Assembly (NCBI RefSeq): GCF_041296385.1
Contig: NW_027184085.1
Coordinates: 55,457,109-55,521,108 of the forward strand
DNA: 64,000 nucleotides
From: Aphelocoma coerulescens
Taxonomy: Eukaryota; Chordata; Aves; Passeriformes; Corvidae
Direction of reading: 5' to 3'
Position 1 is the stretch's first letter; each line of letters opens with the position of its first letter. The notes under the pieces are model-generated. The model saw only the letters and a list, made by a program, of their open reading frames with translations. It made no database searches and was not told where the DNA came from. This document shows positions 34,191 through 47,779 of the stretch, in pieces. Made by a program: the position numbers and the translations under genes.

Positions 34191-37100
34191 AGTCTAGCAT
34201 GTTCCAGTGACCTCCTCAACTGCTACAAACTTGCTGAGCCACCTTCTTTCCACCCTGTCTGATATTTGCCATTTTGCCTCCTTTCCATTCCTCTCAGGGG
34301 TCTGGACTAGACCTCCAGCTGTATCATGTCTGTACCTCTCTTCACTTGGCCTGACCCTGCACACTACAAAGATGCTCCCAGCTGAAAACATTCAGATTTT
34401 CACATGGCCCAGGACACAGCAGCCAAGACAAGACTGTTCAAAAACACATTTTCACTGAAGCATAATGTCTAGCCTGCTTATATGTTTGCAAACAAAGAGA
34501 AACATGCTTTCTGTCAAAATCTCACCTGAAATTCAATGTTAGATGTAAGGTTCATGAAATCTAGGAGATACTCATTGCAGTGACAGGAGACACATTCAGA
34601 GAATGAGACATCAGTTCTTTATCCATGTAATGACATTTTCCTTTTGAGGGAAGCAACATTTTTGTAAGGTTGCAGGCTTCCCTTTGGTTTCATGGATCTA
34701 CATTTGTCTTCCAGGCACCTTAAAAACTTTCTCAAAATGCACCCAGAGCTGGTAGACTTGCCATCTCTGAGAGGGTATGCATATCTATGCCTACAGGATC
34801 GTCCAGTAAATGTTCACAGTATTAATATTCAGAAATTAATAATTTTTCACTGAACAGTCATCACATCTCTGTACACTTTATAACAGCTAGACTTTCCACT
34901 CTTGTTTTTGCAGTTGAAGCACAGGTCAAATAGAAAAATTTCAGAGAGCGGGAGAGGATACATAAAGAACAAGTAAAGAAATGGTGAGATGAAATACATA
35001 TTTTGTAAAATTTGTCTGGACATTCTGATTTAACATCTAAGATTTTCTGAGCCCCAGTGCTTCAAGGATGGGTCCACTCACAGGAGCATAAGCTTTAAAT
35101 GCTTTCAAAATTATATCCCATATTTTGGTAAGTGCTGAGGCAATCTGCCTGTTGTGTATTGCAAACTATAAATTACGTAAATCAAAACTGACAATCTAAA
35201 AACTATCACTGAAGCACTTAAAATCCATAATGGTACAATTTAGATGCCTCAATAGACCCCCTTTCCAGATTTTGCTGAAAGACTGCTCTATTACTCTATG
35301 GCTCCAGTTTGAAAAGCCAATGCATTAGGGTAGCACTGATGGCATGTGATTATTGTTGTTAAGAGTGTATCAGCATCTATTAGGGCAAACATTGCGTATC
35401 AGTCCAGGCTCATAAAATTGTCCATTATCAAATGATTCAGACTTTCCAATTATGTTTGAGTTTGCAATATGTGCTAATGCCTGTGACATTTCTTTAGAAC
35501 TTACTTGCTCTGAAAAATGAAAAGGCTGAATAGTCATTTTGAGGAAAAAATGCAGATGTTATGCAAAAAATTACGTGTCAGAAAGAGTAGAATGCTGTCC
35601 CCTAACAAAAGTGCTCTTGTTTGAGATGTCTCGTCTTTGTCTGTATAAATACACCAGGTAGTTGAAACTGCTATCCTCTGGAATTGCTTCATTTTCTGTC
35701 AGCCACCACTAATGGCCCATCAGCTACAACTGAGCAAATTACCATGAGAATTAGCACTGTTTAGAGACATATCTTGTTCGATTTAGGCAGTTGGAGAATC
35801 CTGTTCTGGCCTCTGCCCTCTCATCCTGTTCTGTGGACAGAAGCACCTGGAACATACTTGCCTTGAAAAGAGTGAGACTGTCCAACGTGTTGAGAATCCA
35901 AAGGCCCTGATACATGTGAAGAAGAATAGGTTACAGGGGTAAGTGAAAGTGGCCTTGAGAAGGAGATACCTGCAGAAACCAGTCAGCAAGCACTAAAACC
36001 ATTTAAGAAGGAGCCAGCTGAGGTGATTTGTGAGACACACTGAGTTTACTGTGGATTTCCATGAACTAAGAAATTGCTGTTGGCATAAATTAAAAATGAA
36101 CTGCAGATACAGATATGGACATGTGACATTTTGCTAATTCTTCTCTTGTTAATACCCTGGAGTTCGGGGTTAATGACTTAATGTAGTAGTAGTTCAGATC
36201 CCTGTAAAGATCATAATGTGTGATCTATCCATTTCCAGGGGAGTAGTCTCAACATATAAAGCTGAGTCTTTGGAAGATGATGGCCTCTGAGAATAACATG
36301 TCTGAACATTAAAGCTTTACTGAAACATAAAAACATTTAAATAGCAAGCATCATAAATTCTGTGATGCATGAATGTACCATTTTGAAACATTGTCAAGAA
36401 ACATATTAAATAGCAATGGCCATGCTACATGGATTTTCCTTCCTGGACCCTGCAAACAGTCCATAAGAAAGTTTATTTCAGGTCACAATTCCCATATGAA
36501 ATTGGATTAGAACTGAACACTGCTGTGCTGGATTATTATATACCATTAGTAGATGGCTGCAATTTGAAGATCAACTTCTATTTCAGGCTTATTTAAAATG
36601 AAGGCATGTCTGTAATCAAAATTTCTTTGAATATTTTATACTGCATTTCCTTTGCATGGGTCTGTTTTTCAGACCAATCCATCAGATTTAGTCCAAATTT
36701 AGATTTCAGTGTGTTTTTCATAGAATATGGGAATTCTGGTTTAAGCTTGTTTTGTCCTTCTCCCCAGACAAAATTAATACTGTTTTTTATGTTCTTTGAA
36801 TTAGACACTTGGCTTTGCTGTCTGGGAAAATTGTGTTGTGAAGTGTCTGTGTTTTGAAGTAAAATTAATTGAATCTGTGGTTTAATTGATTTATGGAATA
36901 AATGTCCAAATATTTCAAACTGCTCCCAGATGAGAACTCTGGGTATGGCACCCTTAGGGCATTGCTGGTTTTTTTTTCCAGGTGGATTCTCTGTTGTGCT
37001 ACAACAGAGCTAAGTTTGCACAAAAGTTTAATACAGAAGCACCAAGCTTCAAAAGTTTTTATTTTATAAAAACAGTGGCAGTCAGGTCTATGTGTCATTT

Positions 37101-38409
37101 TACTATACACTTCCAATAAAAAAGTGGCTTTAGAAAGTTGATGATGAAGTTTGGAACGTACTGTTTTAATGTATTGTTCAATGATGTGGGTGAATTCTCA
37201 ATAGCTCTCTATTACTTTCAAAATGTTAAGGATTATGATGCTGGAGTAATATCATGACTCCTTATCCTTAAAATGTTATTTTGTTTTTATACCTTAGAGT
37301 GAATGGATCTGCTCCGCCATATCCTTAACAGACATAAACCAAGTTCTTGTAATAATATGCCATGGAATCCGCTGGATACTATTTGATATTGCTGCAAGTT
37401 CTTTTGTAAAACTGCATTGAGATTGGTACCGTGTTACAGAAGAACATCTGAGAACATTGCCCTCACACGTAACGGAACAAACTAGAATGAAAAAGATATG
37501 TAATTCCCAGTACACCCACCAGATTAAACACAGGATAAAGATGAAGGAATGTGAGACCAAGAAGACTTTGCCTCCCTCCTTTCAATTGATATGAGAGGAA
37601 TAGCTTTTGTCTATATTATCTTATCTCACCCTAATTTACAATCCCACTTCAGAAAAATGTGATAGGACATATTCAGAATGAAATATAGCTTCCTGCTTTT
37701 ATATATGCAGAAGCTATCAATGAACTTCTACAAATAAATGTGCCTCTCCTGGAAAATAAACTGTGTCATTATCATTCTGAGTACATCAGTGCTTCAAAGT
37801 TTCTCTATATAAAAATTTTTCCCGATTAAAAAAGAATTCAGAAGGCAATTTTTCAGATTTTCTGGGAAAAAAAAATTGCTGTGTGCTAAGTCCCTACTGT
37901 TTCAAACCTCCTTGAAATCTTCTTTAAAAAGCTTGATAGAGGCCTCAGGTGTTTCTCTAGACATTGCAATAACTATTCTGTGCTCACTTATTATAAGCAG
38001 TGAATTTGTTGCTATTTTGTCTTTAGAAGAAGTTGAAATTTCATTTAAAATAGGCTTAATGTAGCAAGTAGCATAGGTTCCACTGGTATCAGAAGGGCAG
38101 AGCAAGACTCTCAGTACCAAGCAAAAGCAATACAGAACAGGACGTGGTGAAATGTCCTTGTGATTTATTAGTGCAGAACATACTTCATAGATAAAAACAC
38201 TACAGGTTCTGAGCAATGCTGGCCAAGTTCCAAACAGTGAAGGCCAGCTTGAGCAGCAGCCAAGGTTATTTTTGTGTGTGTTTATATGGTTTTAAAATTC
38301 AGGCAATTTGAGGCTCTCCTGTTGTGTAATATTTAAGCTACAGTGTAAGTATTTGGGTTGATTTTTCATTGCCACCACATCTATCCTTTCTGCTAGTGAA
38401 CTTCAGACA

Positions 38410-38501
38410 TTCTTATTACAGATTATTTTATTATATATGTATTACATATGAAAGATTATATATTTCTTTTTACAGACTATTTTCTTATTACAGATTCTTT
38501 T
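38410..38501. repeat. Three related 20-bp units
   Basis: TTCTTATTACAGATT occurs exactly at 38410 and 38482. A diverged version (TTCTTTTTACAGACTATTTT) lies between them at 38464. Each resembles a pyrimidine-AG acceptor, but there is no open GC-rich segment after them, so this looks like local duplication. Confidence 0.5.
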
Positions 38502-39997
38502 ATCATCTCCTTAAACTACAGAAAACTTTTTCCTGTGACAGAGCTGAGTGTCGTCCTCAGCAAAAGGGTGCCTTCATGTCTACTTGGATCTAATGCCAGG
38601 CTAACATTAAACCAGTAAATTAATAAAAACTGGCGGGAAAAGTGGCAACAGATTTAGCCAAGATACTCACAAAATTGGTCAGAGATATTGAAAATGAAAG
38701 ACAGAACACTGAAAAATATTATTATTTTACTGTTCTTATATGTAACTACCCCACCAAATTTATAAACAGGAGAGCTGGTACATTACTGTATTTCACCTCA
38801 GTAATCCACTTGCTAGAAAATCTCAGGATCTGTCTCCAGTATCAGCATTCAGTACTCTGCAGCCCTGACAGTATTTTGCCTCTTCATCCTCTTAGAATGA
38901 CAGATTTGAAACAGCTTCTATAAACCTGAAGTTTGAAGGGATTCTTATCTATGTCTTCCTCTTTGCAAGTAGAATGCAAAAATAGTATGTGACATTTTGA
39001 ACTGAGGAAACCTTTTTGCCATTGATCAGAAATGTTAGGGGGAAGGTTTACTCAGCTCAGTTGTTTAGAATTTTAGTATATTAATGGTGTTGAAGCACTT
39101 TCTTTCAACCTGCATTGGTTTTCTGAGCTTCCATTTAAAATATTGTGTTTTAAAATGTTAGCTATAAAGAAGGAAGAAGATAAGTGTGATCAATGAAAAT
39201 TTACACACTCTGTGCCTACCCCAAAAATAGCAGAGATTTTTTAGTTCAGTCACACTCTTGCAAATTCAAAATACGCATACAGTTCCATACCTAATCTGCA
39301 AGTACATTGACCAAGGCCATGTGCTCCTAATACATAATCATATTTAGAAGTCACTGCTTGATATTGGTGTATTTCTTTACTCCAGAGATAACTGACTCAT
39401 TAGTTGCAATTTCCTCACTGCTCAAGAGTCTGAATACTTATATATAAGGAGCTTGCTAAGTTCCTTCAAGAGTTTGTGTGACCTGATTGCCCAAAATAGG
39501 AGGGTGAGCCGAGTCACTAGTGCGGGAAATCTTTCTCAGTTCAATGTCTCTAAGTGTTTAAGCTCAGTGACCTTCATAAGACTTTGAGAAAAGCTTAAAA
39601 TCATATGCCCTTTGAGGCTTTGCTGTAAAGAGCTATAAAGGTTGCATAACGGTTTGTTTGCCAAGTGGCATCTCAGAACTATTATATTAATAATGGGTAG
39701 TGTGCTTTGCAAGACTGATACATTTATCTGAAGAACATCTTAAGATAGCTAGCAAATTAATGGTTATATTATTATTAATATTTATTTTAGAGGGGTACAA
39801 CAGGATATAAGTAACATGGGGAATGGACTGTTTTGGCAGGGAGGGGCAGTGTAATGGCTCCTGTGGTTTGCAGCAGGTACATGAGATTATATCTCTTGGC
39901 ACCCCTGCTGAAGGTCGAAACTGAATCATAACTTCCCACTTGTTTTATATTTCCAAGGTTTCCCTTAAACAAGAAGTATTTGAATTTATGTGTTTTG

Positions 39998-40019
39998 TTT
40001 TTTTTTTTTTTAAAAAAAA
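39998..40019. repeat. T14-A8 homopolymer junction
   Basis: Fourteen T followed directly by eight A, forming an 8-bp perfect A/T inverted repeat. Likely slippage-prone. Confidence 0.8.
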
Positions 40020-40623
40020 GTCTGTTATTGAAGAGAAGAACCAGAAAAGTACAAGAACACCCTAGCAATCAGTGCCAGGTACCAGGCCTGCCCCCTTATA
40101 GCTTGGGGGCCAGGGATCCCATGGCATCTACTGCTGTCCTTCAGAGAAGGAGATGTGCACAGCCCTCCCCTTTCTAAAAAAGAGTCTTTTAACCTCTTAT
40201 CTTGTGAAGTTTCAAGCCAAGAAAAACTTAAAGCAACTCAGCACATCAGAGCATCTTTCAGGTGATGTAACTGCTTTATGCAGGATGAAGGCATGTAATT
40301 AATGAGAAAGCCAAATTTTTAATTCACATCATCCCAGCTGCCAGTGCTCTATCTTCTCAGAGGCTTTTTTCTGATGCCATGCTGAGGTGTATCACCCCAG
40401 CTACTTTGGCCAGGACCACTGTCCCTGGCATTTGCTTAAAGTAAGTCTGGTGAGTTCATAGGAGTTGCTGATGCATGATAACTACTGAGGAGCTCACAAG
40501 CTCTATCTATAAACACGTACTTTTACACACGTTGCTTCTTTATGTAATCTTTACAGATTACAAAAATTCTTTAAAATACTGTCATTTTTCTAACAGAAAA
40601 CAATGGGCAAATCAGTGACAGTC

Positions 40624-40696
40624 AGAATCACAGAATGGTTTGAGTTGGAAGCACCCTTAAAGATCACCTCATTCCACCACGCCTTGCCATGGACAG
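40624..40696 (-). mobile_element. CR1 LINE 3' stub, minus strand
   Basis: AGAATCACAGAATGGTTTGA leads into GTTGGAAGCACCCTTAAAGA, TCACCTCATTCCA and TGCCATGGACAG. It is about 73 bp long and heavily 5'-truncated. Confidence 0.9.
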
Positions 40697-43600
40697 TGTA
40701 TCAAGTAATTCCAGATCTGCATAAGCAATTACTTAAACATTTGCTTTTACAAAATACTATGATTTATTAAGTACTCTGTGATAGGTGTTCACATAACAAG
40801 GTCTGAAAAAGGATGAGAGTAACAAAAAAGGAGGTGAATAAGGATGGTCAGGAGGAGAGTCAGACATTGAGGAATACTACTGGGCTGCAGAGGAATATGT
40901 GTGATAATGCTGAGTAGCAGACAACATTGGCAAGAACTTATTCCAATATGAAAAGGACACAGCTTTTGGACTATTGAAGTCAGACAGAATTCGACAGAAA
41001 GTGATGGGACGAGCAGACAGCCAGTAGCAGCAGAGTTATTTAGAAAGACTATTAAGCTCAGACAGAGAAAGTAGAAAGAGAAAATATGGTTCTCACTTTC
41101 CAAATTAGGCAAATTTTAGAAAACTAAAAAGTGCACCTTTTTCATATAATTTTGTGTGTAATTGCATACATCTGCTTATGAAAGTCAGATGAGATGATAC
41201 AGGTATTTATGTAATACTTAATTTAAGAAGCAGGCTCTGGAAAAACTCAAAGATCATGCTTTCTCAAAATACTGTCCAGTAGAAATTAATGCAGATATTT
41301 GTTTTCATTGAACAAACAAGGAAAAGAGAAGGAGGAAACCTCATCCCTTCCTTATACAAGGCTAGACCACGAGCATCTCCAGGAGAATCCATGGAATCAC
41401 ATTTATGCAAAACTGACGGTATCATGTTCTGGATCTTTGAATGTTATGATGTTATGAGGATTATTTCAGTTCAGTGTGAAATTGCTCAGTGATGATTTCA
41501 GTGCTGCACTCTAGAAGGCTACCAGGATAAGTGATATATACAGTAAGTATCCATTTCAGTGAAACAGAAGGCAGAGGAGCAATGTATCATTCCCAGGTTT
41601 AAAGTCAGAAATGCTCTCCCCAGAGGATTAGGGAAAATCTACTTCCCCAACACTGAAAATTTCTGTCATATATCATCTCTCAAATTCAAACAGGTATATA
41701 TGAAGTATACCAAAAGTTCAACCTGTGAACCCAGAAGAAACAGGTTCTGGTTTTATTTCAAGCAACTTCTCCAAAGCGATTGAATAATAGAAAGATTTGC
41801 TGCATTATGAAAACAGAAGATTTTAGGTGTTATGAATACCAGGTATTTTGCTTTTCAAATCCACCTCTTAGATTTCCTATTCTGCCATGTGATTGCAGCA
41901 GTAATATCTGACCAACAAGCCTCAGAGATAGACCAATACGTAAAGGTTTACTTGAATGCACTGAATTCTCTCCTATCCTTGTATGTTCACTTTCCACAAC
42001 TTGCATGCTATTCTCTAGCTGTTCTGTATATTTGGCCAAATTAATTCATGTACAAAAATCCTATCCTGTATAAAAAACCAATGCAGATGTGTGAGCTTTG
42101 CAGTTATTTCTAGACGATAGAGCAGTGTCTGTAGCTGCTTTGCAATTATAGATTGGTAACGACAGTTTTTGTTTCATAGTAGACAAGGCCAAAAAGTCTT
42201 CCAATGCCTGATGCAATGATCCTAAAGTTTCATTTCTAATTAGTAAAGCAGTTTTATAGGGAAAAGAAACAGGCTTATGATGCTTCATTCTGCTCTGATA
42301 ACAACTACAAACATATTCTGTATTTTATGAAGAAAAACAGCTTTTATAGGCTCTATGAATAGCACATGTACACAGGGGTTCAGAAGCCAAGTGCTGTAGC
42401 TATTTATTTTCTTTATCCACTTTCTTTACCTGACCCTGGACAAAAAGATAAAGGTTGAATCTGTAATATCTGTGAGATGGTATGCTGTTGGAAAGTCATG
42501 GAATTCCCCATAAAAACAAGCCTATTGCTCCTACCTTACCAGCACATTTCCTTTGTCTTCACAAACTGATTAAACTGTGGACTAGAAAGTCCCTTTTGCT
42601 CTTCCCAATACAACTGCAAGTGGAAGTCAAAGTTTTATTAACTAAATAATGCATTAGGACTCTTAATTCACAATTGAAAATCTTCAGAATGACGTCACTT
42701 TTCTTTACAGGAAAATAATTACAAAAAATTGCACACAAGATACGCTTCTATTAAAAAAAAAGTAAACAAAACAAGCCCTCAGAAGCTTTTACTCTTAGAG
42801 GTCCATTCTAGAATATTTTTCCCTTGTGATCCTCAGGGTTCACTTTAAAGTTTTCCACTGTCTTCATAATGTAAAATTTAAATTGAACTATGCAAGAGGG
42901 GAGAAGAAAATGGAAATTCTGAAGATTGCTTTGTCATCTTCAATTTAAGTATATTTTTAAAAGCATTTTTCATTTAAGATGTATATAACTCACCAATCCA
43001 TGCATTTCATGTCTCTTTTGCCACATTTGGCTCATAAAGGCCACACTCCCTATTTATTTCAAGCAGCTAAGACCCACTTTCAGTCTCCCAGATCTCTTTG
43101 ACCAGTCTGCAGTATTCAGCAAGACAATGGCTGTCCCTGAAAAATGTCTGATGACAACAGAAAATCCAAGTCCAGGGATGAAAATTTTGCAGGCTCAGAA
43201 AGAACTGCCCACCTTCACACATCAGTAACTACTCAGTTGCTCAGTAGTCTGTGCTCCTGTTCATTCACTGGCCTCCCAGTTTGCTACAGAGACAAGGAGT
43301 ATTTAACAGCAACAACTCACTCTAATTACTCTGGATGTCTTTGGTTTAAACTTGGTGCCCACAAAGATGAAATAACAGACATCCTAAAGTGTACTAATGT
43401 CCAATTTCCCAATAACATTGTTTTCATATCTTATCAAATAAAAAAAGAGATCTCCAAAAATGATGTTTTAAATAAAAGTCAGATTGAAGTCTGTTTAGAT
43501 GCTCAAGTAAGTAAAGAATACTAGAAGATCTCAGCAATTTCATGACTCCATGATTGAACTCTAAATTGTTTTCTACACTGGTGAGTATGACACGCTGGAT

Positions 43601-46600
43601 AAGATCTCTCTACAAAAATAGTTCATTGCAAGGGGATGAGGCATAGACGAAATACTGGTAGCTTTCTAAAATGGGCAGAGAGCCATGAAAGCAAGTAGGC
43701 ACATATTTCTCATGCAGCATAAGGGCAAAAACTAGGTGTAAGTTTACTGTAGTCCTCCTCCAATGCACATTTTCTCATTTCCCCAGTTACTCACCAACTG
43801 CCATACATACAACCCAGACATATTTGTTGTGTTAATTTAAAGATTCTTTAAAGACAATGCTGGCTAAAAGTACTGCTCCACTTTACTTACACTGTCTATG
43901 TTAAGTAATTCAAATTTCTGCTATGAGAAAAAAAGTAGTATAACTAGTTGTCATGCAGGGGACATAAACTCCATTTTTCTCCATATTGCTTCAGTTTTAT
44001 ACCAGCATGGAACCAATAAAACCAGTAGAACTCCCTTAGCATAAAACTGCCAGTGGAAATATTAATTCTACCCATTAGATGGTTTCATTGGTATGGAAAT
44101 GATAATGGTTGCTCTGGCATCTCTCAGAGGAGAATGAGGTTGGACTTCTTCTATTGAAGGTTTCACTTCCACCTGCAAAACTCTATTCCCACTGAAGGTC
44201 ATATAATAACATAACCATTCTCTATTCTTATTTTACCTCATCACTGATGGATACACAACTTCCTGCAGTGCAGGCTACTTCAAAGCCACGTTTATCATTG
44301 AAGTTGAATATTGTACATGTAAAATCCTCTGAATCTGCACCAAATATGTGCTGTTGACTTCCACTCTAGATCTGGATACTCAGTTTTCAGGATCGTTACC
44401 CATCTAGAATATGCCAAGCCTGCAGTCAGGTGCAAAATTTCCACTGAAGAAAGTGAATACCCACTTAATCATCTAAACTACTTTAGGAAGCTATGGGAGA
44501 AGTACATCTTAGTTTGCATGCACAATATATGAGCTGCATAAGTGGAATTTCCACAGAACAAGACTACCCTGTTGCCCATGGGTTCAAAAGCCTGGGACCA
44601 TCATAGCTGTCTTAGAAGATTCTAAGCTGGTCTTTAAAGATCTCTTCCTAGGACCGATAATAGGAGACCATATTGCCCCTGGAAGCAATTACTGAAAGAC
44701 ACTGTTGCACTCATGAAAGTCTTCTCTTCTACTCTAACCTCCTCTAATTCTCACCTTCATCTCAGTTGCTTAAGAGATTCTTCCAAAAGCAGTCTAATCA
44801 ATATGAATTACATCTAGCACACACTGTTCTTTATTTTATCCTCTCCCATCACTGTTTAAAAAAAAATAGAAAACTAAACGTTAGGAATGACCTCTTGCTC
44901 CTATGAAGATGAAAGGAAGAAAAAATGTAATTGTTTTCCCTCAGGCTTGTCAAAGACAGGCCAAATAGTGATGGAAATTAAACTGTTATACAAAGGAATA
45001 CTTAATTGTACAACTACAGTCAGTAACAACATTTATAGGATTTCTTATATTTGAAATGCTATTCATGAAGGCCCACAGAATGCTAGGATTTTTTTTAAAG
45101 AAGAAATACCCCAAAAACATTTATTCAGCATTTACATACTGTAAAGACAAACCATGCACTACAGCATACTAATTTATAAACAGCCTTCAGACATGCTGTG
45201 CACACTGTCATGATTCTGGGCTGCTTCACTTTGCTGACATAATTTCTGTGAAAAGGAGCCATAAAAGGAGAGAGAACAGCATGGCTTGTCTAGGGAGGAA
45301 AAACACTTGTTCTTAGAATCTACAGAACTAGCTCCTTTGGGAGCAAAGCATCCATTTGTGGACGAGAATGGTAGAGGAGTAATAATCCATAGATATTTAT
45401 TCGTCAGTAATATGATTTTAAAAGAAAAGAGGTGAAAATGAAATTTGGAAAGACAAATCTGAATTCAGAAAGTATTTATTCAAAAACTGAGTGTATTTGG
45501 TAAACATTACTACTATGGTCTGGTCTGAAAAAGAAATTGTCTCACTAGAAAAATTAACTTCAGGAGAAGTCTTGATCTAAATTTGGACTGAGACATGAGA
45601 CTTCAGAAATGTATTTTTTCTATTCATTTGAAGCTCACTCCCAGGAAAAGATTGTGTACCACTCTTGCAGTGGATACCTTCCTACTTAATTTTACTGTTA
45701 TCATCTTCAATCTGTAGAACTTCGGATAAGTTTAAGATGCTGATTCTTCCCAGATGTAGAAGAATATGTTTGAAATTACAATCAGTAGGTTTCCCATTTT
45801 CAAAGGACAGCTTTCCAAATAGGAATAAAGAGTGACTTCCCTTCTCCATAATTCACAGCAGTAGCAGACTTCCCTTAGTTTCTGCAAGGGTTCCCTCAGA
45901 AAAAAAATGCACTTGCCTGGCCAAGCACTTTTCAATAAGATGCCTGACTTGCAGCCAAGGAAGATGTCACTTTGGATACCCTGCAAAAACAACAGACAGC
46001 CTAATTTAGCAATGCAGCTCATTTGAATAATCAGAGGTCTCTGTCTTTTAAAGAGGAAGATTCATTCTCTATGACAACAGCAATTCAGAGCCAAATGTTC
46101 TACAGAATTTGCCAAACAGATAAAACAGAGCAATAAATCATAGAAACATATGATTTTATGTAACTTAAAGAAACTGTAATCCTTGTTCTTACTAAACATC
46201 CTCAAAAGTCCTCCGAAAGTAAATAGAATATTCCTATGGAGTTCTGGATCATCTGGGTAATTCTTTGCAGGAAAAACCAAAGCAACATCAACAACAACAA
46301 ACAAACAAAAAAACAAACAACAAACCCTTAATTGAAACTCCAAGAGAAAGGATTAGCAAAGAGTAAAAAAATCAGTCACTGTAAAAATCCTCTTCAAAAT
46401 TCTTTTCCCTTCTAAGTTTCATGGATACCAATAATAAATGTATCATGAACATCTTATACAACATATTAAAATCCAGTTACAGATAACACTTATTTTTGCC
46501 ATGCAAATTACTAGAAATAAATCCTAGAAGGTGTGGAGGTTAATGTGGTTTATTTCTCTCCTTTACTTTTCCCAGAGATTTTTCTGAGATTATTCCCTTT

Positions 46601-47729
46601 TTTCCTAAATATGCCAGAAGTTTAAAGAATGAGCCTTCTGGAAACTTAAAGGCCTTTGCTTTCCCTCATCACTGACTACACTTATGTGTGTTTCAAGTAA
46701 TAAAATGAATACAGATTTTCTGCTCCTTGATCCTGCTGGAGTTGTCAGAATTTTTTAAGAGGTGTCTCCAAGATACGACTTGAGAGGACATTGCTAAAAT
46801 GCTGCCAAAGTCATCTTTGCACCTAAGTGACAATTCAAGCTTATCTACAGATTTTATTAACAGAAGAGAAACAAGCAAAGCATTCAAGTGTATGATAAAA
46901 AAAAATCAGTCTGTTCTTGACTGCCCATCTTTCAGACATTTCTTTCTTTCATAAACATTACTTTAGTTCTTCTGTCACCACTTATTCCTGTGTTGCATAA
47001 ATCATTGATGTATGTAGGGAAAGCAATCTTGAGACACTGCTTGAGCCTAGAGTTTGTACTGTAAGGAAGTATTAATGAACATAAGCCTATTTTTCCTTTT
47101 TTTTTTTTCCTCCTGTTTTCATGAAAGAAAAATATTAAGAGCTATTCACTGGTACAGAAAGTAATTTTCTGAAAACTCCAGAATAAAACTTATTTATAAT
47201 AATACAAAAAAATTTCAAATAAGGTTATTTTCAGATTGAGTTTCCATCAGTCTCCATCTAAGTTGCATCAAGATTTATAACAACAGTTGATAGCATGCCA
47301 CAATTTTCACAATTTTTGCAGAAACCTTACTGATTTCCTAAGGTAACCAAACACTGAGAAGTCCATGCAGATTAACTTCTTGAGGGAAATTCTATCCATC
47401 AGTCTTGGCATCTAAACTAGGGCAAAACCCAAAAGCTGCTTGAGATATAAGAGCTAGGGAGGAAGTAGAAGTGCAAAGTGCTTCTGCCAAAGCTGTAACA
47501 GCTGCAGTTCCTCTGCTAATTGTCAATCATCCACAAAACTACATCCATGATATAAACAAATGGAGACTAGTGGTACAAATCAACTTAGACAAAGGATATG
47601 AGCTAGGAAGAACACCTACATCATTTGGGCAGATAACGTTAAAAGAACAAGCTGACCAGGTGGGATTGTGTATCTCAGACAAATCACTTTTTAAATGCCC
47701 AAGTTCACTGAAGAGTTGGAACTCAATCC
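40697..47729. other. Unique AT-rich noncoding DNA
   Basis: No gene or clear transposon. The longest ORF outside repeats (43144-43524, 126 codons, plus) has no motif, and its composition does not differ from the flanks. A CAAA-rich low-complexity tract lies at 46287-46325. Confidence 0.65.
46287..46325. repeat. (CAA/CAAA)n low-complexity tract
   Basis: CAA units change to CAAA units with an A7 interruption. It is the reverse-complement equivalent of the T/G-rich tracts at 19776 and 29622. Confidence 0.8.
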
Positions 47730-47779
47730 TTGCATGTTCCTTCCAACTCAGAATAATCTGTAATTCTGTGATTCTGTGA
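47730..47779 (+). mobile_element. CR1 LINE 3' end, plus strand
   Basis: The segment GTTCCTTCCAACTCAGAATA is followed by two adjacent ATTCTGTG units (47763-47778), the CR1 3' end read in the sense direction. Only about 50 bp can be recognised. It is one of just two plus-strand CR1 pieces in the window. Confidence 0.85.

Larger units (their letters stand above)
34191..40623. other. Unique AT-rich noncoding DNA
   Basis: No gene recognised. Content includes a three-fold ATTACAGATT-type repeat at 38410-38500 and a T14A8 run at 39998-40019. The patch at 40070-40170 is GC-richer, with an inverted CCCCC/GGGGG pair, and is unclassified. All ORFs are short and motif-free. Confidence 0.65.

Noticed and set aside
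43144..43524. 126-codon plus-strand ORF outside repeats
   Set aside because: No recognisable domain, no splice or promoter context, and base use like the flanks. Chance is the simplest explanation, though a transcript could change this.
47471..47779. 102-codon plus-strand ORF
   Set aside because: It ends inside a CR1 tail and has no motif.
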